Source: Lineus longissimus
Taxonomy: Eukaryota; Nemertea; Pilidiophora; Heteronemertea; Lineidae
Assembly (NCBI RefSeq): GCF_910592395.1
Contig: NC_088308.1
Location: 14,897,501-14,961,500 of the forward strand
Direction: 5' to 3'
Length of the DNA: 64,000 bases
Positions 46,872 to 58,192 of the stretch are shown one piece after another. Under the pieces are notes generated by a model. It searched no databases, was not told the origin of the DNA, and worked only from the letters and a program-made list of their open reading frames with translations. Position 1 is the stretch's first letter, and each line of letters starts with the position of its first letter. Made by a program: the position numbers and the translations under genes.

Positions 46872-49722
46872 GCAGCCGCCATTTTGCCATACTCTCGAAA
46901 CTTTGGGATCGTCAAATGCAATGGAAATCACATAATTTCTGACACACACTGCTACAATTCATCATTTTATTGTTCTTTCACAGTATTATTACGCCACCCC
47001 GATTCGCAAGGCAGCTTGTACCAACTGGCTCTGCATTGACTATCCCCATTCCAAGCCGAAGAACAGTGTGACAAGTTTCTCATTTTACCTTCCAATCACA
47101 GTCAAAATTTTCTAAAACAACCAGCAATGAGGACAAACTAATAATCTCAAACCAATCACAAGAATGTAATCAACACATACGACCTCATCCGAAGAGCGGA
47201 TGATTAAGTTTTAGCATTGATTCAAGGTGATTTAATTCCTTCTTCGTCTCGCTTCAAATTCATAAAATGGCTGTCTTCCATACTTGTAGTATGCAGATCT
47301 AGTGGCGCAGTACAACACTGCGCATCTGGGATACCGCGACGGATTGCCTCGAAATTCAAAACTGCTGGCAATGTGCCAACTGACATTTTTGCACAATACC
47401 GCCACCTAGTGATATGAAATGAAACTAGAATTGTCAGTTGAGTCTTAGCAGACTCTGGAGTCTCCGCCTCATTGTAGGGGTATTGTTCGCATTGTGAATG
47501 GAAGGGGGATTGAGAAATTGTCTGGGTGAGAGTGGATGTTGGGATAAGACGATCGATTCGGTTGATTGGAGGGGAAAAAGACGAAATAATGTGGTCTTAG
47601 TGGTAGGGAGGGGGTTGAGAGTGATATAAATTTATGTTCTGAAGAATTATGGGACATTTGTTTAGTTTTGTTGCAAGAGCGGGGAGGGGTGAAGGGGGAG
47701 ACCAAATTATGTCGTCTTTTTCATAAGGACATTTTGAGATGAGCCCTTGAGGAAGGGATGTGAAGCCGCAGTTGAATGTGCGCTTCGTATGAATGGAAGG
47801 AATGAATGAATAAATATAAATGAATAATATTAATTTTGTTTATTGATTGCTGGTGTATTTCAAGCAATATATATCATTGACAATAGTTATGATTGCGATT
47901 AGGTTTGCAGTATACTCATCCCAAAAATGTTTGGGTGGCTTTTATTGTTTTTATTGCCATTTGGTTGAAATGGCCCGTTTGTTGTTATGCTGCGTTCCAA
48001 CGACAACTTCCTGTTTGCTTGGCGTGGCTGGTGACGATGACGACGACGACGTTTTCTTCGAAGGGGTAGTGTGATTTGAGCTTGTGGACGATCTCTTCAA
48101 GGGTGATGGGGATGATGTCATTGAAGTTGGTGATGAAGTTTACTTTTAAGGGGTGGTGTAATTTGTGGTTGTGGAGTACGTTATCTTCAAGGGTGAAGCT
48201 GATGATGATGATGATGATGGCGGCGATGACATGGTTACTGCAAGAGGTAAATAAAGATATGAGCCACAGGCCGACTTAAATTCGCCACATACTGTGGAAA
48301 GTGCTATAGATCCACGTCGGTAGGCCTACAGCACATTTTCACCGAATAACGTGGACTAACTAAACGTCCAGGAACTAAAAATGCTCTCCGACCAAATACA
48401 GTGCATGGATGATCAGCCGTGAATGCACACAGCCATGCATGTTGACAAAAACAAAACAAAAACATCGCACTTTCACTTCAGCGGAGCGATGGTTTATGTG
48501 CGAAATACGACTGATCAAGGCAACATAAAGTGTCCAGAAGGGAAGAACACATTCTTGAAACTCAGCCGCTTTAATTCACTGCCGTTTTTTCTTATTTCAT
48601 AGCCCATAAACTCCAAATATTATATTATATTTACCGGTATTATAGAAAAATGCTTCGATGGTGTAGACTAGTCCCTGGTCTTTATCCATTATGTTCCTCC
48701 ATATGTGCAGCCAATATGTAATACACATAACGCGGGGCACCAGTCATCGTGTCGGTATGGCGAGGTTTATTGGTTAAAAATTTACATGTATTGCGCTATG
48801 CATGCTCATAGCACTTTCGCGGCTGTAACCCAGATTGACTTCTTAGTTCATGGACACCCTCGTTTTATCGATGTTTTGCAATGCATTGCCGTGTTCATGT
48901 ACATATGAAGCTTTCACCTGGAGACGAGAGTTTGCTGGAATAATTTCTTGAGGAGAATAACTTGAGGAGAATAATACCCTAATACAAAAGTCTCAGCCGA
49001 TGGCGGAGACTAATTAATCTATTTAATATCGAAACCTCTATATCAGGCTGACCTCTAAAACTTCATTTCAAACTTCAATCTGCTGGAATAAAGAAAATGG
49101 GCTTTTTTAACCTTGACCTACTTATACCTGAATAGTAGGTCACACTGACCTAAATCTGTGTCAACATGTAGAGATGCCCAATAGGTGTCTACATATCAAA
49201 TTTAGAGAGTCTATGACCAATAGCAAAAACAGGTGCCATGATCAAAGAAATTTTAGAGTTCGACCTCTGTGACCTTGAAATGAAGGTCAATTCAAAAACC
49301 CGTGTGATATGTGATGTACCTTTATTAGATACACCCACCATAAAATTTTCATCGCTCTAGCTTTAAAAATAAGCTTCAAAATGACAAAAATAGGTTTTCA
49401 AAGAGCACTGATTTTCATTCTGAAGGAAGGTCTTGCCTAGGGGTACCCACACACCAAGTATGAACTTTCTGGGTCAAGCGGTTAAGAAACGTGCCACGAT
49501 TTTGTCAAAAGTTAACGACGGACGACGACGACGACGGACGCCAGACGCCGCGGTATCGTATTAGCTCACCCGACAGGTGAGCTAAAAAGGGGTAAAGCTC
49601 AGTGGGTAAATATCAGTAAATCTTTCGCCAAGGTGTGGTTCTGTAACCTGTTAGTTAAGCTTTAAAGAATAGAGTTGGAGGTGCTTCGCTAAAATGGTTT
49701 AAATCGTATTTACAAACAGATC
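46872..49722 (+). repeat. Tandem duplication copy 2 (2851 bp)
   Basis: Direct copy of 44021-46871. GCAG is shared at the left boundary (44021), the junction (46872) and the right boundary (49723-49726), a 4-bp microhomology. Confidence 0.95.
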
Positions 49723-49964
49723 GCAGAGGGTAACATTCACATACTATAAAGAATGAATCTGGGGTTCTGCAAGGGTCAATTCTGGGGCCAATTTTATTCT
49801 TGATATACATCAATGATATAACTGAGGGCAGCTCGCACCCTACTAACCTCTTTACTGATGATATTTCGTTATCAGAAAGTAGTGATGATCTGCAAGAGAC
49901 CAAGGAAAGGGTTTGCAATGATCTTGCACCGACTGAAAGTGAAAGGTGGGCAGCAATTGGTTAA
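49662..49964 (+). pseudogene. LINE reverse transcriptase fragment (catalytic region)
   Basis: Reads GGASLKWFKSYLQTDRRG, one TAA (49731-49733), then GVLQGSILGPILFLIYINDI and NLFTDDISLSESSDDL. GVPQGSILGP and F(A/T)DD are RT motifs; the second catalytic Asp pair is FTDD. The fragment begins inside duplication copy 2 and continues past its end, so this is the intact junction and the piece at 46811-46871 is a copy of its start. About 100 codons; flanks lack the rest of the ORF. Confidence 0.88.
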
Positions 49965-50153
49965 ATACTTTCATCTTGGTAAAGACAGTTCTCATGATTT
50001 TTTCGAACAATAGTAATGCACCACCTGTCTCACAGACAATATCTTGTGGATATATATTAAAAACGTGAACTCGCAGACTCACTTTTACTGAGGAATAAGC
50101 ATGTCCACTATCTGTTAAGTTCAAGTTGAAGTCTGCTGGGCTATTGCCTGAGC

Positions 50154-50412
50154 CGCAACGGTTCATTCGGCCAGAGCTTATCCCGGTTTCCGTAGCATTA
50201 GGCGACTGTATTACTCTCCCAGGTTAAGATGCTGGTCTATCACAGGTTAACTTCCCACGCAAGCCTCGTTCTGATTTACTCCTGGGTAGCAAGTAGGGTT
50301 ATGCATCTTGCCCAAGGACACAAAGATGAAACAGTGTTGATCCGCCTGGTTATCGAACCTACGACCTCCTGGTTATAAGCCCGGTGCTCTAACCCCTCAT
50401 TTCCAGCAATGG
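50154..50412 (-). mobile_element. tRNA-derived SINE (tRNA-Ile-UAU-like head)
   Basis: On minus, GGTTAGAGCACCGGGCTTAT-AACCAGGAGG has an anticodon arm with a TAT loop, followed by a B box GGTTCGATAACC (50348-50359). The body then has TTTGTGTCCTTGGGCAAGAT, TACCCAGGAGTAAAT and GGGATAAGCTCTGGCC, motifs shared by many aquatic-animal tRNA-SINEs. The 5' arm (A box) is diverged, so this is not a working tRNA gene. The 3' limit is approximate. Confidence 0.75.
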
Positions 50413-50427
50413 GAGGCCTAGCACACT

Positions 50428-50510
50428 ATTTCAAAATTTAAAAGAGCTATTTGTGATAGAAGATATATTAGCATATCTTTATCACAAATACCTCTTTTAA
50501 ATTTTGAAAT
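50428..50510. repeat. 83-bp near-perfect hairpin
   Basis: The left arm (50428-50458) and right arm (50480-50510) are inverted with one mismatch in 31; the 21-bp spacer pairs further (AAGATAT / ATATCTT), leaving a six-base loop. Arms begin ATTTCAAAATTTAAAAGAG. No obvious target duplication. Confidence 0.92.
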
Positions 50511-51397
50511 TGACTGAAGAATAATGAATTTAGAGTTATAAAAAGTAAGGCATTTTTGTCGATCTTGCCTGGTTCTTATCGTTCGGTAAAGTACTGTGGA
50601 TTTGCAGATCAGTTAGAGTACCCCCGTCTTCAGCAAGTCGCAGTGTTATACGCATTCGACTGATCACTCCAACGTGTTCAATTGCTGTGCGCAGTTGTTA
50701 CTGTAGAACGGAAAATATCTGTGGTATATATTTTTCGCGAAGGCCTCATGATGTACATATCATTTGCGACAAAAATATTTTTGCGAGTGAAGAATTCTTT
50801 TCCAAGAATATTCAAACTGTCTATTTTGACTTGAAGCTCTTAGTGTATGGGGACTGTAGTGTAAAATATGAGCAAAAATCAAGCAAAAGTTGTTAAGGCG
50901 AGACTTTATTTATTAGTTGGTGCTCGGATCTGCCGACGTACCGATGTCCGAAGTAAGAAAAGAAAAACAAAAATTTATATCTAGCCAGTCTCGGATCTGC
51001 CGATTCGAACATCACCAATTTTACAACAAAAAAAAACGTTTTTTTATTTTGAGCCCCGACGCCTGACAGTAACTTAAAAGATCAAAAATATTTTTTTCAC
51101 AATCAAAATTCGACATGATTAAATTAAAATTGGCTTCGTCGGATTGATCATTCAAATCGAAAGTGTGAATGCCAGACCAGCTCTGCCAGACCTAGACTGG
51201 TTCTTGTCCCTTCCTAATGCATCCGCAGTAGATATTAAGACGAGAACCAGTCTATTGATATGAGTCAGAACCAGCTGAGAACGCAACATGGCGTCCACAC
51301 ACCAATAAGATCCCAAGCGCGACAATTTTATTTTTATCCTTACCTCCAACTGTGAGAAATCCGATCATTTTTTCGAGACCATAAAATCTTTGGAAAT
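50511..51397. repeat. Repeat copy holding the empty version of the 53174-56901 insertion site
   Basis: AAGGCGAGACTTTATTTATT followed by AGTTGGTGCTCGG (50896-50928) is the inverted, uninterrupted form of the sequences flanking the type-A element (CCGAGCACCAACTAAT at 53157-53172 and AAAGTCTCGCCTTAA from about 56905). A diverged match extends on the other side (CTGTAGAACGGAAAATAT versus 57115-57132). No gene recognised. Confidence 0.7.
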
Positions 51398-53097
51398 GAA
51401 ACGGCCAGGGGCCATTGTGCTCACCGTATACATATTTTAGTAGGCAGGATCATGCTTAGTTTAGAGGTGAATATGGTGAACACAATCAGGCATGAAGACT
51501 TTTTTTAGATGTGTATTGATGTCAAGTAATAAGACAGGGCAGTATATATAAGTTTATGATCCAACCAAAAATTGTCTATGACATCCACAAGATCAATATC
51601 GTGAGATTGCTAAGAGTCCCTGCAATAAAAAATTCATCGAAAAAAAGTCATTAATAAGCGAGATATTGCACGTCCTACTTTTTCAGTTTTGACCCCCTGG
51701 TGGCCAAATCAAGAATCAGATCAGGCCAAAATTCGGTGTCAGAGATTATCTGATGTAGGGGGTTACATGTACCAACTTTCAAGTTCATAGCTTAAGCAGT
51801 TAAGAAACGTGCCATAGTTACACTCTAATGGCCAATTTACGCCATTTGACCTCTGTGACCTTGAAAAGGAGGTCAAATCCAAAAATCGTAGGACATGCGG
51901 TGTATCCTTGCTTGAAGTCCCTGCCATAAAAATTTTATCGAAAACAATTCACTCAAATAAGCAAGATATTGCACTTCTTCCTTTTTCCATTATGGCCCCC
52001 TGGTGGCTGAATAAAGAATCAGATCAGGCCAAAATACGACATCAAAGGTTATCTGATGTAGGGGGTTATATGCACCAAGTTTCAAGTTCATAGCTTTACT
52101 GGTTAAGAAACGTGCCATAGTTTACACTCTAACGGCCAATTTACGCCATATGACCTCTGAGACCTTGAAAAGTACGTCAAATTGAAAACCCGTAAGATAT
52201 GTGATGTATTCTTCCTAAGAGTACCTACCATAAAAATTTTATCGAAAACAAGTCACTTATAAGCGAGATATCACACTTTTAGATATCCACTTTTGGCCCC
52301 CTGGTGGCAAAGTTGAGAATCAGATCAAACTGAAATTCAGCACCAGAGGCTATGTGATGTAGGGGGTAATATGTACCAAGTTTCAAGTTCATAGCTTTAG
52401 TGGTTAAGAAACGTGCCATAGTTTACACTCTAACGGCCAATTTACGCCATATGACCTCTGTGACCTTGAAAAGTAGGTCAAATTGAAAACCCGTAAGATA
52501 TGTGATGTATTCTTCCTAAGAGTACCTACCATAAAATTTTATCGAAAACAAGTCACTTATAAGCGAGATATCACACTTTTTAGATTTCCACTTTTGGCCC
52601 CCTGGTGGCAAAGTTGAGGATCAGATCAAACTGAAATTCAGCACCAGAGGCTATGTGATATAGGGGGTTATATGTACTAAGTTTCAAGTTCATAGCTTTA
52701 GTGGTTAAGAAACGTGCCATAGTTTACACTCTAACGGCCAATTTATGCCATATGACCTCTGTGAACTTGAAAAGTAGGTCAAATTAAAAACCCGTATGAT
52801 ATAAGATGTATATTTGCTATGAGTACCTACAACACAAGTTTCATCGAAAAAAAAGTCACTAATAAGCGAGATATCACACTTTTTAGATATCGACATTTGG
52901 CCCCCTGGTGGCCAACTTGAGAATCAGATCGGACTGAAATTCAGTGTCAGAGGTCACCTGACCTAGGGGGTGCTGTGTACAAAGTTTCAAGTTCATAGCC
53001 CTAGCGGTTAAGAAACGTGCCCGTTTTTGAAATAGGATACCACGACGGACAACGACGGACACTGCGGTATTACATAGACTCCCCTACGGTGAGCCAA
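51398..53097 (+). repeat. Helentron/pearl-like element, type B, complete (1.7 kb), five core monomers
   Basis: 5' end GAAACGGCCAGGGGCC, with GCTCACCGTA; core monomers marked by GAAACGTGCC near 51803, 52105, 52408, 52706 and 53012 (298-306 bp). The end is a CGACGGACAACGACGG tract and TACGGTGAGCCAA. This is the clearest full-length copy in the window. Confidence 0.9.
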
Positions 53098-53786
53098 AAA
53101 GCATTTTCTTTTGTTTTTGTTTTTCGTCCTCCTCAAAAATATATTCCTCCAAAAATCCGAGCACCAACTAATAACAAGAGGCCCAAGGGCCTGGCGCTCA
53201 GCTGAGTTGTTGCTGCGTTGTTTGTATATATTACATTACTCGTCAAACTCTACTAAACTAAGGACTCAAAGCCTAAGGATATTAGCTTCTGGATGTGTAA
53301 CAGTGAATTACGGTAGACTGGCGCAATCTACTTCAAGCAAGCTCCACCCTTGCAATGTGTGCGCAAACAGATAACCTAACCTATATTGGACCATCAATTC
53401 TACACACAGCAACATGATTCATCCTCAGCTGTTACCATGATGATGATGATGATGATCCTTTTCACAAATTGGTCGTCTTCTGTCTTTCTTCCATACTTTA
53501 GTGCCACCGGATGTAGTCTGCCCTTGTGGAGGGAGCCTTTCAGCACAGGACACAAGAATACATGCGAATTGAATCACATGGAGAGACTAGCCCAATCACC
53601 CGCTTTTGGCTGGGTAGAAATGGGTAAATCTCGCAGACTGGACCTTAAACTCTACTGCCGACGTGTGAGGCCGGTGTGACAGATGAGCAAGTTGGGTCCA
53701 CCTAATGCAGAAGGCACCAGTTTCCCTAACTAAAAGGGTAACATCAACAAAATGCTCTACCCAACTCTATTATTGCCTAAAGGCCT

Positions 53787-54526
53787 GTGTACACTAGTAA
53801 AATATTAGCAACATTTTTACAACATTTCCAGTTGCAACAAATGTTGCAAAAATGTTGCGTAGTGTGTACAGAGCAAAACGCGTCTAACAACATGTTGTAA
53901 AATTGTTGTAAAATTGTTGCAAATTAAATGCAATGCAATTCTTTGTTGCATGTTGTAAAAATGTTGCAAACTCTTCAGCCAATCAGAAATAGGATTTGCG
54001 TCATGTGATCTACCTGAGGTCATGTGACTTGAACAAGAAGCAGGTATAGCAACTCTCAAGTGAGTGTCTTACTTAGGGTGATGAAACCTTCTAGAAGTTT
54101 CATCCATTCGCAGGAAGATTTTGTATGACGGCTTGTCAGTCAGCCGCAACTCCTTTAACAGGCAGTGGTATGCCCCATGATCCACCCTCATTTTGATCCA
54201 GGGCCTGGTCCATATTCTCTTTGGTTATTTCGCTGCCTCTTCCGTCTCTCAACAAAGTCAGCTAAAATTGCTGCAGATGCACTCAAAACACATCTTCTCT
54301 CCTTGGAATCATCCATTTTCCCTCACAAATACATATTCCCCTTTGTTCCCACTAAAAAGTTTGCAACAATTTACCAACATGTTGTAAAGATGTTGCTAAT
54401 TTGTTGCAATTTTGTTGCTAGTGTACACAGGGCCTTGAAGGGCTTGTTGCAAAATTGTTGTAAAAATGTTGGTAAAATGTTGGTAAAATGTTGGTAAAAT
54501 GTTGCTAATATTTTACTAGTGTACAC
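53787..54526. mobile_element. 740-bp MITE with GTGTACACTAG ends and TTGTTGCAAAA motifs
   Basis: The left end GTGTACACTAGTAAAATATT is repeated inverted at the right end. Both halves are filled with AATGTTGCAAAA / TTGTTGTAAAA variants in opposite orientations. A second inverted end-like motif (CTAGTGTACACAGGGCC) lies inside at 54419-54435, suggesting a nested or extended end. Target duplication not resolved; hAT-like by end sequence only. Confidence 0.75.
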
Positions 54527-54986
54527 CCTGCTTAAGTCAAGTGAAACTCTTAACAAACCTTAGCAGAATGCCACCATTGAAATGTTGATAGCAAGTAAAA
54601 ACTTTAAACAGATAGACTTGATCTTTTTAACCAACTGCCACTTGCGGTTTTCTTTATTTAGTCAATTTTGAGGTAAGTATTACAGAATGAAATACTTGAA
54701 TACTAGAATTGACTGGCTCTTCTGATGATTGCACTGGTGAACACCGAAGTCGATGGGATATGCAAAGTCATAGCTCGATCTTCTCTCTTGGTCATCTGTG
54801 ATGTGGTCACCAAATATGTTCAAATGCAGCTGCAGATCATTCCTGCAAAACATGAGGAGATAACATTTTAATTTTGATAGATAGCTAAGCTAGCCAAGTT
54901 TTATATCAAATACAAGGCCAACAACAACTGATAAGGCGCTAGGGCCGAATGATCAAGGAAGTTCATTGATATGATTGAGAATACAT

Positions 54987-55891
54987 TGGGTGATTTCAAT
55001 GTTGGTTTTGGTTTTAGTGTTGGGTGTTAGTGTCAGTTTTATTCTTAATTTCTACCCCTAAAAACCTATGTCTTGATAAGACCAATTCGAGGTTTTAGTT
55101 TAACACCAACACCTGGTTTTATCTAAACACCTAAAACCTGGGCTGAAACTAAGAAGAGGTTTTATTCTGCAGGTAAAACTAACACCAAGATGGACAGAGA
55201 TAAAACCTTGGAAAAACCAAACATGCATGCTGTTGTCGTTGTTACTGTTGTTTCCCTATTGTAACCGCTTCTGATCTTGCCTGACAAGAATTTTAGCAGA
55301 CGCCTCAAATAAAAATTGTCAAAACATTGAAAACATTTGTCAGAAATACAAATTTGGTCGTCTTCTGTCACGTACATCATCATTCCCATCAGCGTTCAAA
55401 ATACCAGCAACTACTCCTTGAAATGGTACAAACAACATGATTTTTTTCCCTTCTTAACACCAACACCAACTTTGAAATCCACTCGGTGTTAATGCCTAAG
55501 GTGTTAGTTTTATTGGTAATACAAAATGCACTACAAAACTTCCAAATATAACACCGAGCTGGGATTAAGATCAGACCTTGGTGTTCCAATTGGTTTCAGT
55601 GTGAAACTAAAACCTAATTTGAAATAGGATAATGCTAAATCTGAGTGTCAAAACTAACACCAGAACTGATTTCATTTCTGGTGTTGTGGAGAGTTTTAGT
55701 TTTAGTCCCGGTGTTAGTTTTTGCCACTAAAACCATCCCTTAGCTTTAAGCTAAAACCGGACATAATGCTAAAACCAACAAACACCGACTTTGAAATATG
55801 ATGAAACTTAAACCCACTTCATTTCAATGCTGGTTTTAGTGTTCCATTTAGTTTTAAAACTAAATCTAAAAACTGACTTTGAAATCACCCA
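54987..55891. mobile_element. 905-bp MITE with TGGGTGATTTCAA ends
   Basis: TGGGTGATTTCAA at the left is inverted at the right (TTGAAATCACCCA). The interior is dense in TTAGTTTTAG / CTAAAACC motifs in both orientations. It is inserted in the repeat shared with 7965-8870, at the same point where that copy carries the 189-bp MITE. Confidence 0.8.
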
Positions 55892-56901
55892 TTGTGATAA
55901 GAGTGATGAATCGGCCCCGTTTGAAGCATTGTGCTATGTACAGTGTGCATGTGTCAGTGTGAATCAGCTATCGCATTTATTGTTTGTTGACATTTCAAAT
56001 CGCCGGAGACGATCCTCAATTACACTGTTTCTGTACATTGGCAACCTTACCCGATGATATCAGAACAATGTTTATTATTGTCTTGTTTATTCACATTAGT
56101 TCTGCTATGTGACAAGAGTTATTTGTTGAGTAATCCATGATTTAAAGCCGGACTTTGACATAGTTTCTCAGACCAAGCTGCATTTCGCAGATCGTTTTTC
56201 AACGATCGTCGACGAACTATTTCAAATTAATCACATCCAATTAAACAATCCAAGCCTTCCCTAATGTCATCAACATGCAATAACACAAGCAGCCAAATAT
56301 TATCGCCTATGAAATTGTGAATTTAATGAGAACTTACCTCTGAATTGACAGAACGCGATCTATTCCATAGCATGGTCTCCTCAGGTCTGAACTGCGCAGA
56401 CTCCGAGACGTGACGTTCGCTGCACGTGTGATTGCACGTGGGATAACTCGCGCGAAACTTAAAATGCTCTTTTTGGGGGGTGCTCACTAAATTGCGCCAG
56501 TAACACCACCTGGTGAGAAATTCATGAACCACGCCTATTGATAATGAAATAGAAAGCTTTGCTCTATAAGATTATATTTGATTCATGATCCCCAAGTTAA
56601 AGAATTAAGAGAAATCAGCTGCTGGAAAAGTTTTTGGAAAATTTCGCTCGGTGCCACCTAGTGGCCAAACCGCTCATCCTGCCGGACCCACATTTGGTCT
56701 ATTCAGGAGTCCTGAAGGGTCTCAACGCCTCAGAGGGAAAATCTATCGCCTATCCGCCATAGTTTTGAAACGTGCCTGTTAAAAAGGACGGACGGACGGC
56801 CCGACAGACGGACCGACAGACAGACGGCCCGACAGACGGACGGACTGACATTCATTCTACCATTTACTCATATGAATAGCTCAGCTTGTCAGCTGAGCTA
56901 A

Positions 56902-58192
56902 AAAAAGTCTCGCCTTAAGTAAGGTGTAATTATGACAAGTGTTAATTGTGTGGGGTATACACGTAGGCATTGTTGGCCCAAGCTGTATTCAGTGCCCATG
57001 TGGAAACGTGGCAAAAATGACTTGGATGTCAAGCTAAAAGAGATTTTTCACGGCAGAATATTTTCGGAAGCCTTACCTACTCGTGAAATTCGCAAAAAAT
57101 AATCTGCACGCGAAATATTTCCGTTCTATAGTATATAGTGCACAATATTTTGGAACTGTAAAATTAAAATTATTTGTAAAAATTACAGTACTTTTACTTT
57201 TTAAAATTGGAACTTCAAATGTTCTGGAATAGTGGATTTACTAAGAAGGCTAATCAAAAATTAAATGTCTTTGATTTTTTAAAAGAGGGTCGCATGTCAA
57301 CTTTTTATTGGTATGTTGACTATATTTCAATGTCCATTTGTTGCGCTTTACTGTAGAATAGGTTTGAAAAGTTTTGTCAGGACTCCATGAAAGGGGAATG
57401 TCAGTGGTTTCAACAAAATTTAGGCAAGACTTCGACCAATATTAAAACACTATATTTTGTGGATTATTGCAAAGATAGTGCTACCAAATCCTCTTTTTTT
57501 GTAAGATGAGACACTTCGCTGCAAAAAACTGCTCATATATTCATGCAGTCACAGATGCAATAATCAGTTTGTCAAAGTTCAAACAAAATTGGCCCAAATA
57601 TAAAGCGTAAAAAGAACAAAATAACTTTTACAATCTTTGCAATATTTTTGTTCATCAAAGTCACTATTTTCAAAAATCAACCATGCTTCCAGTTAGAGTA
57701 GTCCTAGCTACACTAAACAGTGACAGTACATATACTGGTAATTAATCTCTACCTCGGATGACACAGACTGCATTGTTTAGAATTAGGCCCTGATCTATGG
57801 ATCAGCCTCCTTGATATTGTTTTGGGGTTGAGGAATTAGGCTCTCGATCGGTCGGGAACAATAGACGATCTTGAGGGAAGATAAAATAAAATCCGAATCG
57901 GGATCAAAGGCTCTGGAAACCTAATGAGGGTTTTTGATAATTTAGGGTCAAATAATTCAGCCAAAATTTACGAAAATTTCACAATTTTTTGTCTGCAAAT
58001 TCCTTGATATATATAGAATTGTGTCAGAAGTGAGGAGTCGTGATTATTTTAACACCCCACCTGAGAAGCCAACTTTAGTGATATTTCCTATTGAATTTTC
58101 CATTAGGCCTGCCAGGACCAATTTAACATGTGCACTCAGTGGCTTAATTGGCCAGCCCCCCAATAGCTGGTAATGTCTACCATTGATCTGGG
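56902..58192. other. Flanking repeat copy and unrecognised AT-rich sequence
   Basis: 56905-57140 is the right part of the repeat interrupted by the type-A element. The remainder to 58192 shows no coding or repeat signal I can assign. Confidence 0.5.

Larger units (their letters stand above)
53174..56901 (+). repeat. Helentron/pearl-like element, type A, long copy (3.7 kb) with two nested MITEs
   Basis: 5' ACAAGAGGCCCAAGGGCC with TGGCGCTCAGCTGA. The 3' end has a GACGGACGG/GACAGACGG tract (56788-56849), a perfect hairpin AGCTCAGCT-TGTC-AGCTGAGCT and CTAA (56898-56901). GCTCAGCTGA at the 5' end is the exact inverse of TCAGCTGAGC at the 3' end. The interior 54630-56180 is shared with 7965-8870. 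A GAT/ATG microsatellite lies at 53438-53456. No replicase gene is recognised. Confidence 0.85.

Noticed and set aside
44366-48908. Identical short open frames in both 2.85-kb copies, seemingly conserved
   Set aside because: They are identical because the DNA is duplicated; none has a recognisable domain, and one is a Met run from a GAT microsatellite.
50340-50412. Functional tRNA-Ile gene on minus
   Set aside because: The 5' arm and A box are diverged, the B-box loop is altered and SINE body sequence follows directly.
53386-53679. 97-codon frame with a Met run
   Set aside because: Starts over an ATG microsatellite and has no family signature; it lies inside a non-autonomous repeat.
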